Origin: Physocladia obscura | Lineage: Eukaryota; Chytridiomycota; Chytridiomycetes; Chytridiales; Chytriomycetaceae | Direction of reading: 5' to 3' | NCBI GenBank assembly: GCA_027596945.1 | Contig: JADGJH010000484.1 | Coordinates: 1 to 17,941, forward strand | Length of the DNA: 17,941 nucleotides | Shown here: positions 1 to 9,493 of the stretch, piece by piece | Layout: the number at the start of each line of letters is the position of its first letter | Numbering within the stretch: the stretch's first letter is position 1 | The notes under the pieces: generated by a model | Databases searched by the model: none | Seen by the model: only the letters and a program-made list of their open reading frames with translations | Told to the model about the DNA's origin: nothing | Position numbers and translations under genes: made by a program

Positions 1-1000
1 GTACACAAAGAATGGATGGATTATTTTATTTGACAGTGAATTATTCCAGACTGTTGCCACTGGTCATGGAATTTTAATACCTTGGTCAAATTTGTAAGTT
101 TTCTTTGCTGATGGAATTCACTTAATACTGCCCTATGATTAACAACAAATTTGATTACAACAAAAGCTGCGTGGACTTCTTAGAATCCATTACAAACAAT
201 ACCAGGTCACAGAAAACAGTCAGTGATTAGCATTCTGCTCACAAATAATAGGTACCTTATACTACATCACTTTATTTTAATAAACAGCATTCTGCTCACA
301 AATAACAGACATTAGTTTACAAGCTGCTTTCCATATTCCATGGAAAAAATCAATTTTTTCAGTAATTTCTATTATAGCCAGCTGTAGCAGATGTGAACCA
401 TTGCAAAAAATGGTTGAATACTTCTTTTCAATTTGTTTCCAAACAGCTTGCAACACTCCACATGTATCTGTCATAATAGCAATAGTCTGCTTTACTCCAT
501 AAAAAAAGATTTCCTGTGTTTTATTATTATAATTTTTTTAAAATTTTTTTATAAATGTCAGAAATTTTTTTTGAAGAAAAAAACCCTTTTCAATTTCAAT
601 GAACACAGTTTCAGCTGTTTTTGCAACACCATTGCAATCAACAGATCTACAAAATAAATGAGTCTTCCCATTCATAAATGTAATTAAATTCACAATGTGA
701 TTGCCTTGGCAATTGCTGCAACCATCAGTAACAATACATTGCAAGGGATTTGAATACATATAAAAGCTTCACTTTCTGTTTCAGTGCTGTGTATTCTTGC
801 ACCAGAACTGTTGAAGCCATCATTTTTGGAGAGTACAAGTATTCAACAAATGCAGGTAATGCAATTTTCCAAATTGATTTCCAAAGATGGTGCCTGAAAA
901 TCATGAACAGAAGGTGTATGTATAAGCCCAGCAGCAAGTCATAGTGTTGATCTTGTGGAATAGCTCATGATTGGCATTAGAAGAATCAATTTTTGTCAAT
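1..1000 (-). pseudogene. Decayed hAT-type transposase relic (DUF659 region)
   Basis: Read on the minus strand, three pieces in different frames follow the order of the DUF659 domain found in many hAT-like transposases. At about 937-725 there is a proline/serine plus 'VQEY' segment (SPKMMASTVLVQEY). At about 759-538 comes a segment with 'SVDCNGVAKTAE', matching the 'SVDASG.SKTAE' block of the family. At about 490-277 lies 'IMTDTCGVLQAVWKQIEKKY' followed by 'IFCNGSHLLQLA', matching the 'VVTDNASN...LEEKYP.IFW.PCAAHCLNL' block. Stops and frame changes interrupt the pieces, and the conserved TDxASN and CxxH residues are partly lost, so the element is dead. Homology seems to continue to the window's left edge: 'VATVWNNS', around positions 70-30, resembles the usual TRWxS block. 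Calling hAT is family knowledge; the inactivity is visible in the sequence. Confidence 0.6.
229..305. repeat. 20-bp direct repeat inside the transposase relic
   Basis: The 20-mer agcattctgctcacaaataa occurs at 229-248 and again at 286-305, 57 bp apart, and the DNA between the copies is not duplicated. The 57-bp spacing is a multiple of three, so both copies encode the same short peptide (ICEQNA) in the same minus-strand frame of the transposase relic. It may be the remains of a partial internal duplication in the element. Confidence 0.6.
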
Positions 1001-2050
1001 GACCATAATCTTTTTGTGTGAGAGAGAATTTTAAGTCAAAAAACTGGGTATTTGCATGATTGCTTCAACAGACTGCCCAAACACTGTGTTGGATTCGAAA
1101 TTTCATCCTAATTAAAAAATGACGGCCAGGCTTGTTTTTGATTATTTCAAGCCATCAAAGACCTTGATCAGTTTGGCTAGTACATTTACTGTTCACCTTA
1201 TGCAATGCTAATTTTGACTGTTCCCAAGTATTTCCTTTCCACATTGCTTGCATATTCCTTAGTCATGTTTTTTGTTGTGTTCCATAAGTTTGATGAGGTA
1301 AATTGTTGCAATTTCCATTTATGATTGTGTATGGTAAACATTTCTAGCAAGAATTCTCTTTTTCTTTATTCTAGATTTTCATTGTTCAAAATCTTCAATT
1401 CCAAAAAGTCCAAAAACAGTCTTTAAATAAATCTTGTGTTTTCCTCCCATACAAAACTTTCTTGTATTAATACAAAAGCTTCTACTTAATGATGGAAATG
1501 GCAAGTCCACTGTTTGTTTCTTTACTTTTTAAGCAAATTGAGTGATTTCTTCCAATAAAGAGTGAATTCATCTTTCAATACAGCTTGGATCCTTTTATAC
1601 TTTAACACCTCCCCTCAAAATGTGTTGCAGATGATTCTAAGTACATAATTCTTCTAATTACATATTTCATGCCAATGCTGGATCAGGCAATTTCAAGGGA
1701 ATGGTTTTAGCACATTTTTCAAACAACATAAATACGGCAATAACTGCAAGTGTGTTGGAATTACAATTGAAAGAGTAGAAGAAATTTCAGAAAAAATAAT
1801 TGGAATTCATAGATTTTACTCTTAATTAGATGATTTTTTAAAAAAAAAAAATTTGTTGAAAATTTATTGGCATGAAAAGAAAACCATGTTTAATTTTATA
1901 AAAAATCTCCCAAGCATCACTTATTTTCACTTTTGATTTACCAAGACCCAAATAAATAATGAGCAAAGTCAAATATTGACAAATAATTGCCTCCTGTTCC
2001 AATGTCTCAATTAATTCCTGAATTGAATCCATATCTAGCATTCAAAACCT
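1001..2050 (-). other. AT-rich stretch, possible 5' part of the transposase relic
   Basis: No intact gene is visible. The longest minus-strand reading frame (2041-1838) encodes a 67-aa hydrophobic and lysine-rich peptide starting MLDMDSIQEL, with no recognisable domain. Minus-strand translation of 1830-1000 is broken by stops every few dozen residues. It would be consistent with the N-terminal half of the hAT transposase whose DUF659 region follows, but I cannot identify a BED finger or terminal inverted repeats. Treat it as unassigned repetitive-looking DNA. Confidence 0.3.
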
Positions 2051-3514
2051 CCAAAAGCATGAGGATATTTATAGCATAAATCAGGAGCAACAGATGACAA
2101 TATGCAATTTTTATTTGCTCAGCGGCACTATCAATTTTGATTACAAACAGACAAAAAAATAATTAAAAATAAAGATTTCATTGTTGTTGACATGATCTGC
2201 ATACTCATGTTTTCCAACTACAAACCACAGACATGTATAATTATTGTTTGGATGCCTTTGGTTTAATAAATTTTGAATGTAATCAGTTACTGCCCTCATC
2301 TCCATCTTGTAAATTTATTGTTTTTGATTTATTTTTCAATCCAAAAAAATAATGCATGTGGGATGTTTTTTTTGTTTCTGACTTTTTTTCATTTCATTTG
2401 CAAAAATTTTTTTTTTCAAATTTTTTTAAACGTTAGGCATTTTGTGTTGCAAGTTTAGCACTAAACTGGAATTGACAAAAAAGAAAGTGTGCAACAATGA
2501 AAGTGCAAGAAACTGTGCAACTGGCAAAATCCAACGATCACTCGCCCCTGAATGCAAAACAACTATACCTAGGTGATTTTGATTGTCTTGCGAGGCTCAG
2601 AGTGGCATTCTGAGGACAAACAGTTTGTTTTTGGTCAATTTTAACTTTGCTGGTATTATGTTTCTAAAAGCAGCACAAACAGGGCAGAATCAAGCATCAA
2701 CGTGATGGACACTAATTAACACTGTTTAATTATCGTAGTTACAATAACAGAAGAGTTTTTGGGGTATCGTTCGTGTGCCTATCATCTTTTCCCTCTTCTT
2801 CAACTAATATCTTGGCATATTCGCATCACAAACAAAATATTTTCTTATGGCTTTTATCTTATTTTCTTGATTATATTTGTGAAATATTTAATATATTCCT
2901 ACTATTTGCTCTTCCTTTCTTTTTTTGATGAGATACACTGGTTGTTTTATAAAATATTCTGCGCACTGTGTCCTGAAAGTGCGCAAATCAAAAAAAGTGC
3001 GCAAAAGGAATCTTATCAACATACGAAACCAAACGAATCAAGGCAAATCAAAACTAATTGATAGGCGCACTAAACTTAAATGCCAAAATCTGTCCAATCA
3101 GTGATTTATGTTTGGTACCGCGTGCTATGCTGGAATATTAAATATCATTCTTTGGAACCACTTCCATTTTATTTACAATAATAAGTTACAAAAAAACTAA
3201 ATAATAATCATGACAATAACCTTGTATTACAACGATTCCGTTCTACTCTAAATCTATCTAACTTTTTAGGCAATGGGTATTAGGTGTCCTGATGCCATCC
3301 CACAGCGAGGATAGATTTGATGTAAATGTGCTAAAATAAAGTGAACTGAGCACCTGAGCTTGTTAACTAACTATTTTTTGTAACTGCAGTACGGAAATCG
3401 CTCAAATCTCCAATTTTAAACTCCAAGCCCAATCAATATTGAACAAGAAATTTGTTGACAAAAAGAAATTCAGATTCTTCAAAAAAAAAAAAAAGTGCCA
3501 TTTAAAACAATCAA
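2051..3514. other. AT-rich intergenic region upstream of the SDR gene
   Basis: About 1.4 kb with long A and T runs and no supportable gene. The open frames here (2273-2458 and 2759-3061) are low-complexity Phe/Leu/Ile-rich translations of T-rich DNA. The stretch holds the AGTGCGC motif cluster listed separately. It ends with a run of 14 A residues about 20 nt before the SDR start codon, so its 3' end is probably the promoter and 5' leader of that gene. Confidence 0.5.
2960..3071. repeat. Cluster of four AGTGCGC motifs, three at exact 18-bp steps
   Basis: TGCGCACT lies at 2960-2967, AGTGCGCA at 2978-2985, AGTGCGCA at 2996-3003, and the inverted heptamer GCGCACT at 3065-3071. The first three start exactly 18 bp apart. 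The first copy is inverted relative to the next two, so copies one and two could also pair as a hairpin. In DNA this AT-rich, CG-containing octamers should be rare. They lie about 450-550 bp upstream of the SDR start and may be a regulatory site cluster; no factor is assigned. Confidence 0.35.
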
Positions 3515-4426
3515 ATGTTCCAGCTGAACGATATCCCAGATCTCAAGGGAAAGACTGTAATGGTGACTGGCGCAACTGCCGGTTTGGGTAAAGCGTCATG
3601 CACGGAATTTGCTCGCAAAGGGGCTCATGTTATCGTTCTTGGTCGTAATGCTGAAAAGTGTGCCCAAGTCATTGAAGAAATCAAACAAAAAACTGGCTCG
3701 GAATTGGTCGAATTCTACTTGCAAGATCTGGACGACTTGGAATCCGTTCGTGCTTTCTGCAAAAGTTTCTTAGCTCGCGCAAACACTCGTTTGGACATTT
3801 TAATGTTAAACGCCGGCTTTACTCGTGGCTCCTACGCTCTGACCAAACAAGGAATCGAATCTTCTTTCGGTGTCAACTACGTTGCCCATTTTTATATGGT
3901 TTACTTGCTCGAATCATTGATTTTGGCCTGCAAAACGCGTATCGTTTCTGTTTCTGCTGGTATGATTAATCCAGAACGTGTAAATGACACACTTGAAGAA
4001 ATGAACAATAAAGCCACCTTCGATGGTTTGGTTGCTTATGGCCGATCCAAAGCTGCCAATATCATATTTGCTAAAGCCATGGCCAGAAAATACGCCGATG
4101 CTGGTGTGATTTCTAGTGTCATTGAGCCTGGAGCTGTTGCCACTGATGGTCCAGCAAATCTGGACATCAAAGTCGATCTGAGCTTTCATGGAGTCGTTGC
4201 CTTTTGGTGCAGATACGCTTTACCATACTTTGGCGCCTCTATTTCTGATGGTATTCGTCCGCAAATGTTTGCAGCGGTGTCTCCTCACGTAGTCAACGGT
4301 GTCGCTTACAGTCACAACTGCAAAAAATGGAACAAGGCCAACAATTTCAGCACCATTGAACTGGAAGAGCAATTGTGGACTCACACTCTGGAATTGTTGG
4401 CTGAAAAACACATGCTGAAACAATAA
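3515..4426 (+). CDS. Short-chain dehydrogenase/reductase (retinol dehydrogenase-like)
   Basis: A 303-aa single-exon oxidoreductase of the classical SDR family, expected to use NAD(P)(H) to interconvert an alcohol and a carbonyl; the substrate is unknown. The Rossmann motif TGATAGLG is at residues 18-25. An LNAG variant of the NNAG motif is at 98-101, the catalytic serine lies in VSVSAG (about 146-148), and the active-site YxxxK is Tyr175-Lys179 (YGRSK). A PG motif follows at 205-206. Overall it resembles the retinol dehydrogenase / WW-domain oxidoreductase branch, which is family knowledge. There is no signal peptide or clear membrane anchor. The start is the first ATG of the frame, shortly after a 14-A run, and the C-terminus ends naturally in TAA. 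It is the only gene on the plus strand in the left half and appears intact. Confidence 0.92.
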   Translation: MFQLNDIPDLKGKTVMVTGATAGLGKASCTEFARKGAHVIVLGRNAEKCAQVIEEIKQKTGSELVEFYLQDLDDLESVRAFCKSFLARANTRLDILMLNAGFTRGSYALTKQGIESSFGVNYVAHFYMVYLLESLILACKTRIVSVSAGMINPERVNDTLEEMNNKATFDGLVAYGRSKAANIIFAKAMARKYADAGVISSVIEPGAVATDGPANLDIKVDLSFHGVVAFWCRYALPYFGASISDGIRPQMFAAVSPHVVNGVAYSHNCKKWNKANNFSTIELEEQLWTHTLELLAEKHMLKQ

Positions 4427-5730
4427 TGGCATTTTGAAATCAAAGCCTTCTCTCCTGTCTTCACTCAGTATGTTTGGTATTAATTTTTTTAAAATGGCCT
4501 TGCCGTGTTTTGAATATAACGCTGTTTGCTTTCCTCTTTTACGATCTTTATAATGTTGCAAAGTTTTTTTAGAAAAACCGGCATTACGACAGGTATTTTT
4601 TATTTAAATGTAATGCTCTTATTCTGAGCTGTTGTTTGCATGCAGGCAGCGGATTCATTCATAACAGCTACTTCCTTTGTTTTGTGCCAATGAGACTGGC
4701 TTGCTGTACACTAATGCAGCAGCACTCGCAGTCAGAATCATCTTAATACTAGCCCCTTGGGAAACGGGGTATTTCGACGAGATGCTCACAGCAAATCCCG
4801 TAGAGCCGGTAGACTGGAGTACTCCAAAAGGACTTCAGAAGCCCGTGGCACCGCAAATACTAAGCCAGATACGTGCTGTAAAAGAGGGCCAGCAGGTAGC
4901 GCGGTCCCCGCCATCGCACAGAGAGAATCGTCAGTGTTAGCTCTTTTAATTACCCGCTCGCATAATTCCGACGAAATGCTCGCGACTAATCGTGCCGCAG
5001 CGTCCAACTGTCGTGAATCAGTGGTCACCATTTATCCTGTGTTCGTTCACCCCCCACCACAGCCACAGCTACGCCAGGTGCGTGACAGCAGTCACTGCTT
5101 GCCTGTTTGTTAGTTATGGTTGGAAAGGAAGACCACCAGTCAAAACTCTGAAGCAATTTTTTGAAGAAATTTTGAAAAGCGCAAACAAGATAAACGAACA
5201 AATGAGCTTGAGCAATGTAGACGGATCACACGTAAGCTCGTCCAATCTCAGTCCTGCATGTTGCAAATTGTGCAGAAATCTTGGAAACATCGAATTCCAA
5301 GCTTCAATTGGATGAAAGATAAGCAACAAATTAGGGGTCAGAAAAAATATATTTTGGGAAGGTCAGTTTGAGACATAGATGAGATAAATTTCCGTAACAT
5401 AAGACCAACTTCAAAATATCAGCGTTATATGCAAATTTGAGTGGTTTCTGAAAATTTTCTTGTGGATCATTTCGATCAAAAAAAGATTTGAAGAATTTTC
5501 TCACATTTGCGATTCTTGGCTGACTTCAGCAGCCACTTCACTGAAAATTATTTTCATCAGTATAACTTCATCCAAGCACGCTGTTCAATACATATAGCCG
5601 ACAGCCCCAACCATTAATTTTTTACCACATATCCCTCCTTAAATCGTTTACTCTGATGAAATTATTGTATCTGTGGTTTGATCATTCGAAGTGGATAAGA
5701 CAAAACAAGAAACAATAAAAATTATTTCTT
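4427..5730. other. Intergenic region with a less AT-rich island at 4680-5110
   Basis: This 1.3-kb stretch separates the plus-strand SDR gene from the converging 3' end of PIG-S, so its two ends should be 3' UTRs. The middle (about 4680-5110) is clearly less AT-rich and holds overlapping open frames on both strands (4677-4940 and 4757-5113 on plus, 5031-4786 on minus), none with a recognisable domain or clear codon pattern. On plus at about 5110-5315, a frame containing GRPPVKTLKQFFEEI and later CCKLC loosely resembles the N-terminus of hAT/BED-type transposases, but it has no start codon and ends soon. No tRNA, 5S rRNA or other RNA gene was recognised. From 5330 to 5730 nothing is seen. Confidence 0.4.
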
Positions 5731-8037
5731 TTATTCGGTCTTGATTTTGTTTTCCTTTCTTTTCTTGATATACTTTCGAATCTCCTGGCCAATTGTTGAC
5801 AATAACGGAACTAAAATTTGTGACACATTTTTTTAACGTACAACAATGAAAAAAAAAGTAGCTCAAACAATAGACCAAACCTCCAACAGGCAAAAAAAGT
5901 GGCAAATATACTGCCAACTTATGTTCATCAGGGAAGTAAAGCAAAGACACCATTGTAGGATCAAAAAATGCCCGTTCTGCGGAAATTATTGCAGTTCGCG
6001 ATGCTGCAAGAGCCAAATTGTGCTCATGGCTGGAAGCTGTGTTAACACTTTTGGCTGAAACAATTTCATAGACTTTTGAAATAGAATCAAGAGAGATTGT
6101 TATCTAGCAAAACGCAACCGGATTAGGCCATAAAAAAGAGTACATGATCTTTAAAATAAAAGGTACCTCATCTTTAATATGATCCAAAACAACCATGTTC
6201 TCCATTGATTCAATCAAAGTAATCAAAGAATTTAGAGTCGACACAGAATCCTGAACATTCTTGAAAGTCGTGAATCGCGTTAGCCTATCAAGCTCCCATT
6301 TTGTGACTCCAACGGTTGAATACTCATAATTAAAATCAAAGCCTGGCTGTTTTGGATCGAGAAAATTTTTTTGTCGGATTTAGCCAGCACAAAAAATTGA
6401 AAAGCCACAAACCAACAGTGTTTCAAAGCTACCCAACTCAACAGGCCGAATTCCTAACAGACTACGCATTTGCGCGATAAACACTTGCATGGCTGGCTGC
6501 ATTTCAAATTTAGAAATTCTGTAAATCGACACGCCGTTTTCCAATTTCGTCATGTTTGACTTTGGCACATTTGGGTTTGTGATAACAATGCCTCCCCACT
6601 GCGGAATCAAAAAGCCATTTGTTTCAACTAGAGGAGAACCTTTGTCTGTAAGAAGGGTTATCAAGTTATTAGATACAAACTTGTAAGATAGCTTCAAACC
6701 ATTTGAAGACGAAATGTATAAGGGGCTTTGAGTATGGGAGGGAACATAAACGACAAAGTTAATTGGCGGTGAAATTGAGACAGCAGATCCTGAAATTTAG
6801 AATTTGGCATTGTATTTTCTTCAATTCTGTTAAAATTATTATAATTTTCAGAGAAACCTCCGAAGCTCCAGTCTGCCGAATTGATGAAGTGCGGAAGCTG
6901 ATGTGGCTTTAGAATATAGTTGATAGTTCCATTTTTAGAAACTTTGTCTGGCAAAATATTCAAGGTTGTGAAGTATTGAATCTTCGAGAAAATATTTAAA
7001 AAAAGTTTCAGTCAACAATAGGTCCGCAAATTCAGACAACCGTGTTTTCTTACCTTTGTTTTAATTTTAATATCGTACAATTTCGCAACAGCGTCAACAA
7101 ATGGCTGAAAGTTTTCTTCGATTTTCTAAGTCAGTTTGAACTGTGCGAATTAAAAATATTTATGAACCTTGAATCGCGTCATTTATTTCCCAATCAACAA
7201 GAAACTCGATAGGATCAGCATTCAATAGATTGAACATCAACTGATATTCTGGTGAGAATTTGACTTTCCGCTTGTCTTCCTAAACAAAATAACAGAATCT
7301 GTTGGTTCCACAGCATTTTCAAAGTGAGAACAAAACAATTCAAAAGCCGTAAATACATGATTTCCGACGGCCGCAAAGTCTTTTCGCTCATTCAAAAATA
7401 GACCGCCAATTACAGTCACAATTTGTGATGAGATCAGTTCAGATTCCGAACAAGGAGCTCCAGTTATAATTTCGATTAAACGGTGCTCATAAATAGAAAC
7501 CGAGCCTTCGCTGCGCAACGACTTGAATCCGCACTGGACGTTGACGTTGTATCGACCATTTTCTGTTGGTGTTTCTTGTTCTAATACTATGGGCAATATC
7601 AGAGATGAATACTAAACCGAAATTTACGGAGAATTCAAACCAGATTGCTTGGCGTAGACAGCGAAAGAAAATGTGGGGGTCACGGTCGACGCATTTTTGA
7701 ATAATATGTTGAGCTGATTATGTACAGAGGTTGCCACTACACTCTGCTGAGCTACATTGCCGAGCTCATCGCTGTTACTTATATCCACGGTAATCGCGAT
7801 AGAGAAGATCTGAGATCGATGAACAGGTAAGGTGTTGGTTGCTGCAAGTTTGTCCCAAAGCAAAACTTAGCGAACCGCAGCTTCGCGTGTGCGCAACGAA
7901 CGCACACGGCTCATCGGCAACACGGCGCGATGAACTTGCGTTGTTTTCCACCATACTGGCACGAACAGGATTATGAGAATAATCAACCAGCCGATTGTTT
8001 GTTGCTTGACCTTCAAACTGTTTTCACTGCTGTTCAT
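5731..8037 (-). CDS. PIGS: GPI transamidase subunit PIG-S (GPI17 family), 10 exons
   Basis: PIG-S is a subunit of the ER GPI-transamidase complex, which cleaves the C-terminal signal of proteins and attaches the GPI anchor. Exons (minus strand): 8037-7876, 7809-7641, 7586-7357, 7279-7168, 7115-7054, 6981-6858, 6789-6413, 6346-6167, 6103-5881, 5810-5731; 572 aa, close to human PIG-S (about 555). An N-terminal membrane helix ends in the family hallmark PVWWKTT (about 27-33). The lumenal domain shows WGGIVITNPN, KWELDRL and RAFFDPTMVSLLYFPDEHK. A C-terminal helix (LPLFLPVGVPLL) is followed by a lysine-rich tail. Introns are 52-77 nt, and six of nine donors begin GTT. Intron 3 is uncertain: its donor could be at 7356 (GTATTT) or 7311, which would leave only 32 nt. 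The first in-frame ATG is at 8037, 14 nt after the upstream GATA-factor stop. Identity is very sure; a few exon edges are not. Confidence 0.92.
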
Positions 8038-8051
8038 TTCTTCAAAAATAT

Positions 8052-9279
8052 TCACACTCTCCCTTCTCCCTCTCTCTTTCTTTGTTTCATTTGCTCTTTC
8101 GAATGCGCCAATCCACAGGCATTGCACAGTCTAACCAAATGACAACTAATTATTTTTTTTAAATTTCGAACCTTAACTTACGTTTTTGGCCCAAGCGGTC
8201 CCTTGCGCCATTCTGGAGAGTTTGTCGACCCACATTGCCGGCAATATAAATCAATAATTGGTTTTCGTTTCTAGGGAAATAAAAACCATGGCTGTCAGAC
8301 TCATTGTTCTAAAACACTTGCTTACCTTCGATTTTTTTGATCCGAACGATTCCAGCACTTTTGGAGAGTGAATGATTGAAGAATCCAAATGATTGGATCG
8401 TGAAATTTGCTCTAGTGCTAATGGATTGGAATTTAGTGGTAAAAACTGATGATCTTGTTGATCAGGAGAAAATGCTGGAAAAAAGTCGAGTAATTCTCCA
8501 GATTCATGAAATGCCAAAGATGGCATTCCCGACAAGTTTAATTCATCTTGAAGTTCTGAAGAGTTGAAGAAAGCACATAATTGATCATCTGATTCATTCA
8601 AATGGCTTTTATCCAAGCTATCAGAACGCGTTGGAGACATGTTACTTTCAAATATCACTGCATTTGAATTTAATTTGGTTGTTGGAAGAGCTGAAACTGA
8701 TGAAAATTGCGCAGGAACAAAACAATTTGCAGAACTAATCGCGTCTTTCAGTTGTAAATTTTCAATACGCAGCGACTGTATAATGTCAACCTGTGATGGG
8801 CAATAAATGCGCGCTGAAAGCATCACATACATAAAATCCAAAATCCACTCTATATTCAGATCCACAAGAACAAATTCGCTGGCACGATCCATGCGCATGA
8901 GTCGACAGTAGAGCCTTGTTGGTGCGGCGAGCTTTTTTCGGCATGTATTGTCGACCATCGCAATATCATCTGGATGCAAAATCGACGACAGTCGCTTTGT
9001 TGCGAGTGCAGCTGGAATACAGCGGATTACACGCGCCGTCGATGGTGATGCGTATTCGATCGCTAAGGCGGTTGCGGTTGCGTTTGCGTTTGTGTGATGG
9101 CCGTGTCCGGATGATTCGATTGTGAAAGCGGATGATGCGAGTACTGTCACTGGCGAATAGCAACATACCAAAACCACATCGTCTTTCTCACTTGCCAAAC
9201 GCACTAAAGCCGCGGTACTTCCTGTGAAATGTGCAATAATACTAGAAACTTGCCGGCTGTTTTCTGTATTGGTTTCCAT
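8052..9279 (-). CDS. PAS/GATA zinc-finger transcription factor, White Collar 2-like
   Basis: Three exons (9279-8326, 8270-8182, 8130-8052) give 373 aa. Residues about 85-160 look like part of a PAS domain (RLSSILHPDD, then CRLMRMDRASEFVLVDL). There is no LOV flavin motif (GRNCRFLQ type), so it should not sense light itself. An acidic, Ser/Asn-rich middle follows. A GATA finger C-X2-C-X18-C-X2-C spans Cys328, 331, 350 and 353, with SPEWRKGPLGPKT and LCNACGL; the intron between exons 2 and 3 splits Thr348 with donor GTAAGT. The 18-residue loop and SPEWRKGP are typical of fungal WC-1/WC-2. PAS plus one C-terminal finger fits WC-2, the partner of the blue-light receptor WC-1 in Neurospora; that role here is inferred. 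After CGL it reads AHSKEQMKQRKRE instead of the common RWAK, and ends 20 residues after the last cysteine. Confidence 0.85.
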
Positions 9280-9493
9280 TTTCCATCAATCGCAAACTCA
9301 TAATTCTTTCCCGTAATTAGCTATTATAATTAAGATCAGTTGTATCGAATAAATTCCACTATCATGGACTCTTTTTATTTCATTTTTTATTTGCTCTCGA
9401 TTCGGTCAAATCTTTTGCTGCATAAATCAACTGTAATAGATGTATGTAAAATTGTTTATTTAATAATAATAATGAGGATTTTAATAGTAAAAA

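Noticed and set aside
2759..3061. 100-codon plus frame of Phe/Leu/Ile-rich protein as a small membrane protein
   Set aside because: It starts at a non-ATG codon, comes from T-rich DNA with low complexity, and includes the AGTGCGC cluster; no family resemblance.
4680..5110. tRNA, 5S rRNA or other structured RNA in the less AT-rich island
   Set aside because: No T-arm (GGTTCGAATCC-like), no 5S-like blocks and no acceptor stem could be found by eye.
7587..7627. GTAAAT at 7627 as the donor of PIG-S intron 2
   Set aside because: It looks better as a splice site, but every nearby acceptor then breaks the reading frame. Donor GTTTGA at 7640 joined to 7586 restores KQS-V-LEQETP in frame.
7867..8127. 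Open minus-strand frame beginning QCLWIGAF, as an N-terminal extension of PIG-S
   Set aside because: It begins at a GTG, and its first 30 codons are the GATA factor's last exon read in another frame. The first ATG (8037) precedes a normal-length PIG-S N-terminus.
8820..8880. A further intron in the PAS region ending at TTTCAG (near 8820)
   Set aside because: No GT upstream gives a phase-compatible join, and the frame is already open through the region.
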